DNA from: Brachypodium distachyon
Taxonomy: Eukaryota; Streptophyta; Magnoliopsida; Poales; Poaceae
Direction of reading: 5' to 3'
DNA length: 64,000 nt
Assembly: GCF_000005505.3 (NCBI RefSeq)
Contig: NC_016132.3
Span: forward strand, 25,596,501 to 25,660,500
The notes beneath the pieces were generated by a model. That model searched no databases. It was not told the origin of the DNA and worked only from the letters and a program-made list of their open reading frames with translations. Shown piece after piece: positions 47,171-62,865 of this stretch. Both the position numbers and the translations under genes were made by a program. How positions within the stretch are numbered: position 1 is the first letter of the stretch; each line of letters begins with the position of its first letter.

Positions 47171-47505
47171 GGTGGGGGTTGGAACTGTGGAAGTAACTTC
47201 CATCATCAAATAAGTGCGCTTTTCATACTAATCATCTCATAAAAAAACGCCTGCAATTAGAAGAACGGAATCCCAAGCTAGCGTCGCCGGGGGCCGGAGT
47301 GGCTACTGTTCTCGGAGCCTTTACTTGATGCCCCTCAGCTTTGCTTTCCCTGGGAGCAACGCCATTGCCTTCGCCCCACACAAAGAACACCAGAGCCGGA
47401 GGCACGTCCCACACATATATGCCCCCTGCCCCCCGTGCTTGCATCTCTTCACATCACCTGATCACCACAAGAAGAAACCCAGCCACCCTCGTCGAAAAAG
47501 GATCA
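47171..47505. other. Promoter / 5' UTR of the EF-hand-like gene
   Basis: Short spacer. A CATATATGC element near 47414-47422 lies about 85 bp before the start codon and could act as a TATA box, but this is only suggestive. Confidence 0.35.
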
Positions 47506-49169
47506 ATGGGCCAGGCCGTCGCCAAACCGAAGCAAGGTATGACCAACACCTCCATCTCTTATCGCCTTCTTGTTCCTGCACGGAGCTGGGCAAAACTCAT
47601 CCTTGGCTTGCTAGCTTGGCTTCTGTTAATTGTTGCTAGTTTGATTATCATCGCAGGGGCAGCAGAGCAGGCGACGCAGAAGACTGATGAGAAGGACGGG
47701 AAGGCTGCCGGCAAAACTAACGATGCAAAAGAGCTTATCAATTTCATGGAACAGATCTACGACCGTAAAATCAAGCCTGGCATAGAGTTCGACGATTTCT
47801 ACCACGCAATTCACGATATGGTTGAGTAAGCCTTGATCTATTCTCACCACAGCTAGCTAGTATCATTCCATATGGTTTCTATACTCTACGGCCTACAGTT
47901 CCAATTTATTCGGCCATTTTACATAATTGTCTCTATCTGTTATTGCATTCTTCTTCAGGAAGTTCTGCGAGGAACGTGGGCAGTTGCAGTACAAGATACC
48001 ACCAAGAGAGGAACTTGAGCGTGCGTACAAGGTTAGACATGCCCTTTCAGAATAAAGGAAGTTCCTCTGCTTTCTGTAGCATAGCTCCTTAAACAGAGTT
48101 TGGAATCTTTCTTTCGTTTCAAATCTTCCGAGATAGCTACAAAATCGTACTCCCCATTAGATGCCCTGACAAATCTGTCGATCCGACATGAAATGCACCA
48201 GAACCAGAAGTTCACACCTACTCACCGTGATTATTAAGGCTGTGGTTCATCAAAGATTTGTGCCACTGCACATTAAAAAATAGCAATGTACGCACTAAGA
48301 AATTATCGAAAATAGTATAATTACTTATGTGCACAAGAACCTAGGTAAAACAAACTACTAATCGAGATGCCGATTTTACAACTAAAAGCATGCTCCTGCC
48401 TTCCAAATATAGACAAGATTAACATAACTCTATGTCAAACTTTGACTGATTATTATGTGCATATAAAAGTTACTCCTATATCATTTTTTATAACACAAAT
48501 TCAATGGTATTGTTTTTTTTGTCACAATAACCTCATACTACTATTCTAATTTTGTCAGTCGAAGTTTGACAAAAATAATCCTGTCTTGATCTTGTATATT
48601 TGGAAAGTGAGTACTACTTGTATAATAGCAAAATGGCGTGGAGTATTTGCATCTAACGGTATTGGCGGAGGCACTGAACTGAAACTCCTCTCTCATGGCC
48701 GTGTTTGCATTAGTATTTCTGTCTATCTTCATCTCGACTTCATTTCACATAGAACATATAGATCTAATTGCACTTGGTTTTGCTATTGTACATTCTCAAT
48801 GCTGCAAAATTTAAATAGACATTCAATTTGAGGGTTAAGATTTACAACAATATCAGACGATCGAGAAATAGCAAAACCGGTAGAATAAGCTGATTCAGTT
48901 TCCCTCCGTTGCAGAACGTTCACCGAAAGGATGGAAAGAACCTGACAAGGGAGGAGTTCATGAAGATCACCGAGAACATCATCAAGGTGGACAGCTTCAC
49001 ATTCGGCAAGGCCGCCATCGACGTGCTCATGGTCCTCTTCGGCGCCCCCGTATGCGCGCTCTTCATCAAGAGGGTCATCCCTGGCCTCAAATCCTTCTCG
49101 GACGACGTCGTCATCCCAGTCGCCACGTCCGGCGCCGTTGTGTACCTTGCCAAGACGAACAAGCTCTGA
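47506..49169 (+). CDS. Small EF-hand-like plant protein of unknown function
   Basis: Four exons, 47506-47536, 47657-47825, 47959-48031 and 48915-49169 (528 nt, 175 aa), have consistent phases and GT-AG introns. The N-terminus MGQAVAKPKQ begins Met-Gly, so N-myristoylation is conceivable. A Lys/Asp/Glu-rich linker follows, then helices with EFDDFYHAIHDMVE and a degenerate EF loop KDGKNLTREEFMKI. The C-terminal part is hydrophobic (AIDVLMVLFGAPVCALFIKR and VVIPVATSGAVVYLAK), which could be membrane-associated. Canonical calcium ligands are mostly missing, so calcium binding is doubtful. I do not recognise a named function. The exons look intact and well constrained, with no stops. Confidence 0.72.
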
Positions 49170-50081
49170 ATTGGGCGCAAGTAGTGTTGCTGCTAATTAA
49201 CTTACCACAGGAAGAAATAAGGAGTCTGAATCGTAAGAATGTCGTTGTGTCGTGGCTCTATTGCATCGATCCGGCAGATTGTAAAGACGTACGGTAACGA
49301 AACTTGGTGTGAGTTCCCTATGTTCTTATATGTGTGTATGTGCGTGCGCCTACTATGCAGGAGAAATATGTGTCACGCTATAAAGTCTGTTGAACTTAAG
49401 AGCAATTTCCTTGAAACAAATCATGTGAATATGTGTCACTGAAATGTTATTGGTCAAAAGAAGATACTTTGTCATGTCACAAAAAATGTAATAGCAAGTA
49501 TAGAAACAATGTACAAGTATTTTTCTCGAAGTATACAAATATATTTTCTGAAAGATCCAGCAAATTCTGGTGTTCATGTATTAGCGCGCAGGTATAGAAA
49601 CAATGTACAAGAATTTTGGTGGATCAAAGATTTACATTGAGCACAGGACAAACCAAACTATAAAATAGGGTTGAGAGGGTGTTGCTGGCAGAGAGAACTT
49701 GCTTGAGGCTCAACTAGGAATTTCCTTGAAATCTCTTCTATGCTTCAAGGTAGCAAGGTTGGAGATGCCGTGTTTAAGTCGGCGCTTTCAGGCCTTACTT
49801 CACGTTGATAAGAGTTGAGTCTTAGAGAAGTTTTTGGTTTAGAGAAACCTTAGCCACCACTGACCACTCTCTCACGCCCAGACCGCATGACCAGAGCTTG
49901 CACTCGGAACGCGGTGCTGGACATCTTGTTTGACAAACATAATCAAGATTCACCATGGCATTTACAAATGGCAATAGCAGTTTCCTCCTTTATTCTTGCG
50001 GAACCCTCTGCTCGGCGATTCTGCCACCAAGAGTTGCACAGGGGAACAAATGGCGGCAAGCATTTGTCCTTCTTGGCAACA
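49170..50081. other. 3' flank of the EF-hand-like gene and spacer
   Basis: Probable 3' UTR then spacer. A 25-bp phrase TATAGAAACAATGTACAAG occurs twice, about 94 bp apart (49499 and 49593). No gene was recognised. Confidence 0.4.
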
Positions 50082-50618
50082 GAGTAAAATACACCACTAG
50101 TCCATGAACTCGGCAAAAATTAACATTTTAGTCCACGAATTCGAAAAACGCACACTTAAACCTCTAAACTGGGACTACTGTGACACTTTAGTCCAAAAAC
50201 GATTCGGCGAGGCTTAATCACACCACATGGCTGCCACGTCGGCTTCAGCGACCCCTTCACCGGCGTCCTCTCGTGAAAATTGAGCATTGTGGGCTTGATA
50301 GCAACCTTAGGCGAGGCGGCGGCAACAGTGTGGTTCTCAGGGCCCCGGGATCCCCGTCTGGGCGCGGCCGCCTTGCCCCTCGCGAGTGACTCGCATGGTG
50401 ATTTTGCAAAAACAAAATCCTGAGAAATTTGAGTAGCAGTGCGCGGTCCTGGCCGAAGCTGACGTGGCGGCCACGTGGTGTATTTAAGCCTCGACGAACC
50501 GTTTTTGAACTAAATGACACAGTAGTCCCAGGTTAGGGGTTTAAGTGCGCGTTTTTCGAGTTCGTGGACTAAAGTGTTCATTTTTGTCGAGTTCATGGAC
50601 TAGTGGTGTATTTTACTC
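50082..50618. mobile_element. DNA transposon with long terminal inverted repeats (537 bp), possibly MULE-type
   Basis: GAGTAAAATACACCACTAGT at the left and its inverse at the right start inverted repeats that can be followed for more than 150 bp each (CATGAACTCG, TTTAGTCCACGAA, GGGACTACTGTG, CGGCGAGGCTTAA). The centre is GC-rich. A 9-bp duplication is not obvious. No transposase was seen. Long TIRs suggest Mutator-like or a foldback element. Confidence 0.75.
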
Positions 50619-54906
<4,288 letters not shown>

Positions 54907-55846
54907 TCTAGAGAGTGGGCAGCTTCCCTGTTGTATAGCGTATGGTGTCAACTATGACATTGACATTATATGTAATGTAGCAATAATAATGTGCGTTAGT
55001 TTAAAGCACGCCGTAGTGGAGGTGTGAGAATTGCTGTTACCATGTAAGATTTCATTTTTGCCCCTCGGGTGAGAACTGCAATTCAAGAGCATTTGTTCTT
55101 TTTTCATTCTTTTTTTGTGTTGGAAAAGAGCATTCTGTTTAGTTTCTGCTTCCGGGAAAATTACTCTAACCACTTGGAGATTCGGATCTCTTCATGGAAT
55201 CTAGACGGTAAATTTTTCTGCTTTTCTCTACCAGTTACATGGGAGAAGTGAACAGGGCTGTGTGTCGGTTCAGTTCTGGTGACTTGACAGTAGGTTGTTG
55301 AAAGAAACCGTCACGCTGGACAATGCGATGAGAGGTGTAGGCGTAGTCAACTAGTCATTTTCGTGTGCACGTATTTCTCCACGGTTTAGCTGAGGCGGCT
55401 GGAGCACAGTTGTGTCGATGGATTTGTTGGTGGCTGAGCTTAGCCACGCACGCCTGTCTGTATGTGGATAGCCTACCTGGTGCTGAAATGACACGACCCC
55501 ACGAGCAAGGTATACAAAAGAAAAAGGATAAATTGAGTGATGATTGGATAAATGATCGGCCATGTTTGGTGCCAAAGAAAAGAAAAATGATTTATCGGCC
55601 ATGGCATCGTAATTGTGAAGAAAACAAATAACCCTGATATCGAAGTTCAGATAGCTGTTCTCTGAAAAAAGAAAAAAAAAAGTGGCTGAACAATAGACGA
55701 GTGTAAGTTTGGTCACTCAACTTAATGATTTGATCTCTCACCTCGCTTGCAGTTGTTTTGATCATGACATGTCAACGGCTTTATACAGAAATAATCAGGG
55801 GAAATTCAAAGAAAAAGTCAACGGTTGGTTGGAGGTAAATAAACTA

Positions 55847-55944
55847 CTCCCTCCGATCCATATTACTTGTCTCAAATTTGCCCAAATATGTATGTATCTA
55901 TGTTTAAAAAATGTCTAGATACAAGTAATATGGATCGGAGGGAG
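55847..55944. mobile_element. Stowaway MITE
   Basis: CTCCCTCCGATCCATATTACTTG and its inverse form an almost perfect hairpin. TA lies on the left; the right flank is TC. Confidence 0.8.
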
Positions 55945-56063
55945 TCAATGATTTTAACTATTGAGGGACCTCGGTGCATCGAGAAACCAAAACTTAGACT
56001 CAAGACAAGGACAAGGAACCGAGAAATGCACCTTTTCTAACACCTATAAAGGCAAAAGTAGTA

Positions 56064-56176
56064 CTCCCTCCGGTCGGAAATACTTGTCGAAATATTGCAT
56101 GTATCTAGACGCTTTTGAAACATAGATACATCCATATTTAGACAAATTTGAGACAAGTAAAATGGGTCGGAGGGAG
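56064..56176. mobile_element. Stowaway MITE
   Basis: CTCCCTCCGGTCGGAAATAC and a partner ending AAATGGGTCGGAGGGAG, TA on both sides, with the ATGTATCTAGACGCTTTT core. Confidence 0.8.
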
Positions 56177-58072
56177 TAGTTTGATTGCACAGAATCAGAG
56201 CAACAGTTTTAATTGCAAAAGGTAAAAATTATGTGGCTTTATAGGTGTTAGAAAATAGTAATAATTTCTTTATATGGATGGGTCTCTGATGAAGACTTCT
56301 TTTCTTGATCTTTCGGTGAGTTCCTAAATCTTCCAATGGGATGTGACTCTCACAATTGAGGATAACAGCCATTAGGACCAACTAACCAAGTGATCGCTGA
56401 ACCACAGCTTCGAGGTGTTATTAGTTTTGCCCAAGCCAAGCTGACCTGACCACTAGGGTCCGTCCCTGCAAGAATGGAAGAAAATCCAGCAAGAACAATG
56501 GTGCAAGCAATCTAAAAGTTGTAGATTTTTATTAAGCCAATATGTGGGGTTACATATAGAAGATCTAGCTATGGTTAATCCAACACAAGAGCAGACCACA
56601 AGCAGTAGATTCACTAGGAATTTTAAACTGAACTAAACATAACCAAACTCCTACATATGGAACCCCTCCTTCTATAGCCTAAATGGCTGCTACTAGGTCG
56701 GTTTGCTATAGTGCACGCTGCTATAGTGCAGCTAGCAGCAACTAGATAGAAATACTATTGAAAAGGAGGTTGTTCTATGTATATGGACAGTCAACAAAAG
56801 TGGACATTAAATCCTAGTGGCTAGCAGATTTTTCACTAGTTGCACCTTCATTTTTACCACATTCACATTGTGTTCTCTTCTTATGTAAAACTTGTGAATG
56901 CTGGTCTATCCTCGTATTCAGATTGGAGGGGAGTTGAAGCAATAGGAGGTGTGGCTGTATCAGAAGTGGCCATGTCCTCATCAGTCTCTAATTCTAATCC
57001 TGTATGGTAACGACCGAGTCCACGACAAGTTTTCATCTGGTCAAGATGTCGACAAGGATTGGTCAACCTAAGAAAGTAAACTAGTCAAGCAATTCAACAC
57101 TCAAGCGTAGAAGAATAAGGGTGAGTTTAGCATTGAGGTGGATTATAACAATCCAACTTTTCCAACCAGGTTTTGCATATTTTTGTGTTTCACTAACCAA
57201 CTTATCTCTGCTCTTGTGTATATTTCTCCACAGCAGATTATAAAGTAAGTTCAGCGCAGCAAAATTCAGCAATGTAAAACTGAACGTAAGACGTGTCCCT
57301 TGGTGATTTAGAGATTCTTACCCTTTTATCCTCTCACTAAATTGTACACATGGTCATTTTGTCATGGACACTAAGGTTATAAATGTTTCACAGTGCATGG
57401 TGTTGGACATTGTGTCGGTGGGGGGACCTTCGGTCTCTTAGACATATCTAGAAGTCTTTAGTAATATGAATCATGTGATTCTAGTCAGCAACGCTACGGC
57501 AGAGGTTGCGATGCCATTGAGACTAAAGGTTTTCTAGTTCTTTTTTTCCGTGGAGATGCCTTGTCCATGCAGTGCCAAGGTAGAGAGTTTCTCTGTCCGA
57601 TCTTGCAAATTTTGGATTCGTGTCTTGATGGTTTTATTGGCACATTTTTTTGTGTGTGTTTTCAGTCCTTTTCTAGTGTTTTGACGAAGATCTTGTGGTT
57701 CGAGGACCTATACTTATAGGGAATTATCCTCAGCCAAAGTGCGTTCAACGTTCATGACTTCCTAATCTTTTTAGACGGCCGACTCAAAGGTTTTCTCAAA
57801 ACTTTGAAGATAGTCAAGTTCGTTCAAGTGTTAAAGTCAGTGTCATTCCTCGAGTGTAGTTGCATTTTTACTTGGCAGCATTTCCCCTTCCAAATCTTCG
57901 ATTTCTTCTAGCAGTTTCTTGTTGCATGAAAAGAGAAATTCATCTTTGCTGCTACTTTGGAGGTGAGGTCTGAAGACTCCGAACCGATCTAGTGACAAGT
58001 TGATGTTTGACCGTTCTTGGAAGTTTATCTAGAGTGAATTCCAATTTGCACTCTCAAGTTTCAGTTGACAGC

Positions 58073-58553
58073 TTTAATCCCATTTAATGAGATTTCTGTT
58101 TTTTTACCCCATTTAGCAAAAGTTCCGTCACTAATGACGCCATTTAAACTTTTAATCTGAATTCCTTTCTGTTTTGACAAGTGGATTGTGCAATTCAGTT
58201 CCACCCCATCGTCGTCAATGCTACCTAATCTGAGGCGGCTGCTGATCGCCGACGTGCCTCGGTCCTGAGACGTCTCATGGCCTCCCAATCCATCCATTCA
58301 TGGCTTGGATTAGATCTCTCTTAATTTCTTCTCTTGGTTTTGGCCGTGAAGATTAATTCTTGGATTCTTTGAAGGATGCAGGTGTTGCACTAAGCGGTCC
58401 TGACTCTCCAAGCTTAAATGAGATTTCCATTTTTTTTTTCATTTTTGGTGAATTCAATTTACGAAAAAAATTAAATGGGATCATTTGTGCAAAAATTTAC
58501 TAGATGGGGTAAAAAAACAGAAATATCACTAAATGACGTCCATACTATTAAAA
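58073..58553. mobile_element. Inverted-repeat (foldback) element
   Basis: TTTCTGTTTTTTTACCCCAT near 58090 recurs inverted near 58503-58522, embedded in longer imperfect inverted arms (CCATTTAATGAGA / TCACTAAATG). The interior is partly GC-rich, without a recognised gene. Boundaries are approximate. Confidence 0.55.
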
Positions 58554-58743
58554 AAAAACTGACAATGGGGGGTCAAAAATAAAATTCACCTTCTTATCTA
58601 CGATAAGAATTAGATGGAATGTGTGTGTGATTTATTCAATGAAATATCATCATGTGTATAAGGTCATTATAGTACGTATGATTTTTAGACGAATTAGGTT
58701 TTATATTTCTTGTTTTTTAAGAATAAGAGGTTCCTAAGAAGTA

Positions 58744-58825
58744 CTCCCTCCGTCCGGAAATAAGTGAGGTGGATTTGATTAAAAATTCATACAAATCCAC
58801 GTCACTTATTTTAGGACAGACGGAG
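58744..58825. mobile_element. Short Stowaway MITE
   Basis: CTCCCTCCGTCCGGAAATAAG pairs with CTTATTTTAGGACAGACGGAG; TA on both sides; core GGATTTG...CAAATCC. Related to 30099-30171. Confidence 0.8.
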
Positions 58826-59714
58826 TACAATAAGAACAATGAAGTCTCTTCATTTCTTTTCCCGAGATGAAAAACTTCTGATTTTTGTTCTTCGTGATGG
58901 GCTCGGAGAACAAGCTCTCTTTTTCGGTTTCGACTCCGGCCGGGTCCGTTTTGTACAAGCTCTCCCCTCGGCCCTCGCTAAACCTCATAGTCATGGGCGA
59001 AGGACAAATTTTGAGGTAGGACAAACTACTATCCATATTTGATGTATTTGTTTTTTAGTTTTTAATAATTTTTATGACATTGTATTTTTCAATATTTAAT
59101 ATTTGAATATGTGAATTTGTATTAATTTTGGGAATCAATTTAATATTTACGAGTGCTCATAAGCAGGCGCCTATAATAAGTCTCATAGAGTAAAAAGCAT
59201 AGGCAAATATATAGTTATATTTTTTGTATATGCCTCACCAAAATATGTATGCATTTTTGTAACGATCTGTGTGCTATGTATTTTGGCAATCTAATATTTC
59301 ATAGAGGCCTATAACAAATAGATATGGATTGTTAACTCGGATTTTTATAACTGTTAATATATAGTTATTTTTTATTTTTTATTGTAGAAACGAGGCTCTT
59401 CTCAACAAAGATATTTTGTTGCATTAACAACACTATAAAACGTATAAAATAATATATGTATTGTGTATAAAATAATCGGCCAGGCCGGCCGTGCTAGGGT
59501 TCAACCTCAGGCCCTCGGACCGGCCCGGCACGGCACGGACCGTTTATATATTTTTCTTTTTTTAGATTAATACGTTTGGCCCATTAACGTTCTCAATTTT
59601 GATCAACCCAACTCATTTATACATTTGGCCATCGTCTCAACCAGTTTTGGTCCATTTTTATTTTTTTGCTGGGCCCGTTGGGCTTACCGGGCCTAGGTTG
59701 GCCCGTCTGGACTC

Positions 59715-59810
59715 GATTAGACCCCGAATCCGTTTTGCGGGCCCGTTGGCTGTCTGGGTCCTCCGCCCGAGCTCGTAGTCCCTTTCGGATTAGACCCCGA
59801 ATCCGTTTTG
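59715..59810 (+). repeat. Perfect 23-bp direct repeat upstream of the OEP61-like gene
   Basis: GATTAGACCCCGAATCCGTTTTG minus its last bases (23 bp in all) occurs at 59715-59737 and again at 59788-59810, about 73 bp apart and 190-285 bp before the start codon. Confidence 0.8.
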
Positions 59811-60000
59811 TGCACTCTCCTCTCCCCTAAGCCCCAAACCCAATAAATTCCAACAGATCCACAGATCAGCCACCGCAGATCGAAAAGCGACACACACACG
59901 CACACCAGAGCGAGTTAATCCCCAAACAACCGGCGAGTTCCATCAGCAGCTTCGATCGACTCGGTGGTCGATCGATCGGGATCGGCTCCACGAGACCACG

Positions 60001-61212
60001 ATGATGATGAATCCGGAGCTGATGCGTCTGGCGCAGGAGCAGATGAGCCGCATGTCCCCCTCCGTCCTCGCCAGGATGCAGCAGCAGATCATGGCCAATC
60101 CTGACCTAATCAAGATAGCATCCGAGAACATCAAGAACATGAGAACCGAGGACTTCGAACGAGCCGGTCAGCAGCTGAATCAAACAAGCCCAGAGGAAAT
60201 GCTCGATATGATCGCAAAGATCGCCAGCGCTAAGCCCGAGGAATTCGCCGCCATGAAGGCCCAGGCCGACGCCCAGATGTCATACGCGGTATCTGGTGCC
60301 AAGATGTTAAAGCAGCAGGGGAACGAGCTCCATGGCCGCGGGCGGTACGCTGATGCTGCAGCCAAGTACAAGCTCGCCAAGGATAACTTGAAGAACATAC
60401 CATTGGCATCGGCGGCTGGGCAGACTCTGCAGTCGCAGTGCGCCGTTAACTTGATGGCTTGTTATCTGAAAACAGGGAAGTTTGTGGAATGTGTAAATGA
60501 AGGTTCAGAGGTTCTGAGTTACGACGCTAGCAATGTCAAAGCGTATTACCGGAGGGGCCAGGCCTACAAAGAACTAGGAAACCTGGAAGCTGCTGTTTCC
60601 GACTTGAGTAAAGCCCAGGGAATTTGTCCAGAGGATAAAACAATTGCTGAGGTTCTGAGAGACGCTGAAGAAAAACTTGCAATGGAAGGGGGTGAAGCGA
60701 ACCTGCCAAGTAAAGGAGTTGTGATTGAAGAAATTGTAGAAGAAGATGCTTCAGAGCCGTCAAGCACTGATCAACGGAGTTCATCTAGTGGGTACTCTGT
60801 TTCAGACCCACTTGAAGGAGCAGGAAACTCAGCACAATCGGAGTCTTTAGAAGATTTAAGAAATGATCCTGTTACAGTCAATCTGCAAGAAGCCATGAGA
60901 AAATCTATGAAAGACCCTGCAATGCGGCAGATGATGGCGTCCACGATGAAGAACATGAGTCCTGATCTGCTGGAGATGATGAGCGAGCAGTTTGGTATGA
61001 AGCTGTCGAAGAAGGACGCTGCCAAGGCTCAACAAGCTATGTCTTCATTATCTCAGGGCGATTTAGACAGAATGATGAATTTGGTGGATAGAGCACAGCA
61101 AGGAGTAGAAATAGCAAAGAAGACAAAGAACTGGCTGTTTGGCAGGAAAGGATTGGTCCTTCCTATTGCCATGCTCGCCGTGGCCTTCATTCTGCATTGG
61201 CTTGGATTCTAG
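60001..61212 (+). CDS. OEP61-like TPR protein of the chloroplast/ER outer membrane, intronless
   Basis: One open frame of 403 aa starts at the first of three Met codons. The N-terminal ~95 residues (MNPELMRLAQEQMSRMSP) are typical of OEP61. A three-motif TPR domain follows at ~99-215 with carboxylate-clamp signatures: KxxGN in the KMLKQQGNELHGRGRYADA stretch, the Asn of QCAVNLMACY, and KAYYRRGQAY. The acidic linker is ~225-285. A STI1-like region (DPAMRQMMASTMKNMSPDLLE) lies at ~303-335, and the C-terminal anchor is ~384-403. OEP61 binds Hsp70-delivered precursors at the envelope. Known OEP61 proteins are about 550 residues, with more sequence between linker and STI1-like part; that section is missing here. 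With no introns, this may be a retrocopy or a shortened paralogue. Confidence 0.88.
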   Translation: MMMNPELMRLAQEQMSRMSPSVLARMQQQIMANPDLIKIASENIKNMRTEDFERAGQQLNQTSPEEMLDMIAKIASAKPEEFAAMKAQADAQMSYAVSGAKMLKQQGNELHGRGRYADAAAKYKLAKDNLKNIPLASAAGQTLQSQCAVNLMACYLKTGKFVECVNEGSEVLSYDASNVKAYYRRGQAYKELGNLEAAVSDLSKAQGICPEDKTIAEVLRDAEEKLAMEGGEANLPSKGVVIEEIVEEDASEPSSTDQRSSSSGYSVSDPLEGAGNSAQSESLEDLRNDPVTVNLQEAMRKSMKDPAMRQMMASTMKNMSPDLLEMMSEQFGMKLSKKDAAKAQQAMSSLSQGDLDRMMNLVDRAQQGVEIAKKTKNWLFGRKGLVLPIAMLAVAFILHWLGF

Positions 61213-62865
61213 ATCGATCTTCTTTTTTGCGGGTAGACAATCTAGTTAACTCTGTTGCTTTCTTCTTGTACCCGTGTTTATTCTTACAAAAGTGTAAGAC
61301 ATGAGGCATTTATTTGTAAAGTCACGGAAAGTATTTGTTGTACTAGTAAGATTCTGGTGTTGTTGATTCACTGTCACACAGGGAACTTAATTAATGATGA
61401 GTCATTTAGTTTGTGCTTCACAACACGTGCATATGCATGCAACCTTGATAATTTTTTGTTGCCAAGTTTACACCTTGTTCAAGTCATCATATGATTTCCA
61501 AATCTAAATTGGTCATGACGTTCTCTCGTCACGATTTCTAATAGCGCAGTACAGTTTTTTTTTTGACCAAGATAGCGCAGTACAGTTATGAAAGCGATGG
61601 AGTAAAAAAAACGCAGCGACTAATGAGATTAGCTGTTTTTTCTTTTCTTTTTCCAGACATATAACTGTATGCAGGACACAAAAGTGTTGGGATCGGTGGC
61701 CAGATGGAGTTGGAACAACGAGTAGCACGTCGCGTGCCGGCTAAATCACCCCTTCCCCACGTTTAAAGAAAGTAGGCTTAAACAAACTGATCCTAGCTTA
61801 TACCTTTCTTGTGTTATGGAGCATAGCATATGCTAGGAGCAGTATTATACTGTACTAGTACGGTTGCTGTCACATGCGTCATGGAGGAGGCACTGAGATT
61901 ACATGAGCCAATTGGTTATGTGTCCTCCACCAACAACATAAATAAAAGAATGCCAGTACCCCGTTCCGATCCGTCCAGCTTCTGCTCTTAAAAATGCCGG
62001 GCAGGGACACTACTCCAACAACCACATTCTCGTGACTGCGAAAGAGCACCACTTTACTCGTTTCCGGAAAACAGCGTTTCAAACAGTTACTAGAACGGAA
62101 GGAGTAACATTTGACATCGCGCCCGTGGACTGAGACTGATGAGCCCCCTATAATTTCTTTCTGTGTGCATAACAGTAGTAGTAGTAGTATAAACGCTGCA
62201 GGTTGCCAGGTAGGGATTGGATTGGATGGCTACTTGGAAAAAAAAGAGCAAAGATCGCGTGCTGCTGGTACCACAGAATTTGACACCTACCTGCCCCAAG
62301 TAGCGGACACGCGAACAGAAACAGAAACCCAACACCTGGTACCACGATCATCCAGCCCATCTTGGCTGCACGAGCAGCAACGACTCGTCGTCGACGCGAA
62401 AAAGAGCACGATTACCCCAATCGGTATCACATGGCCATGGCCATGGCCGGCCGCTCCCCGTACCAAATCAAACTGGAGTACTCTAATTTCGTCGGACACC
62501 TTTTACGAATTATTACCCCACACCACACGTCCATCATTGAGCAATGCATCGCCGTTGCTAAGTTCAAAAGGGGAAAAAAGCAAGCAATGCCCTCGCTCGG
62601 TTCAAATTTTACCACCGCCCTGGCTGGGCAGCAGGCCGACCCGAGACGAGACGACGACCCCCGGCCCCCGCTTTCCTTCCTTTCCATTTCCCCTTCACCC
62701 AACCCAACGCCCCCGAAAAGCACCAGAAAACACGCCCGCAGCCTTCCGCGCTGCCGTTCCGCGGCTCCACTTCTCTCTTCTCCCCCTCTTCTCTTCTTCG
62801 GATCCCCTTTTGCAGTTCTCCCCCTCCGCCTCGCCCCGGCCGGCGGACGCGACGGCTCGGCCTGA
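61213..62865. other. 3' flank of the OEP61-like gene and upstream region of the kinase gene
   Basis: Probable 3' UTR to about 61.5 kb. A poly-T run with TAGCGCAGTACAG repeated on both sides (about 61543-61585) marks a small insertion. An AGTAGTAGT microsatellite lies at about 62174-62188. The stretch from 62600 is C-rich leader of the kinase gene. A frame open for 492 codons from 62111 runs across this and the kinase in another phase and is not a gene. Confidence 0.45.

Larger units (their letters stand above)
54907..60000. other. Long intergenic region between SQD1 and the OEP61-like gene
   Basis: The first few hundred bases should be the SQD1 3' UTR. The rest holds four MITE-type elements, a foldback, and a duplicated 23-mer near 59.7 kb, all listed separately. 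56.2-58.0 kb shows no recognisable gene or repeat by eye. 59480-59700 is a block rich in GGCCCG/GGCCCGTTGGG motifs, probably repeat debris. Confidence 0.4.
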
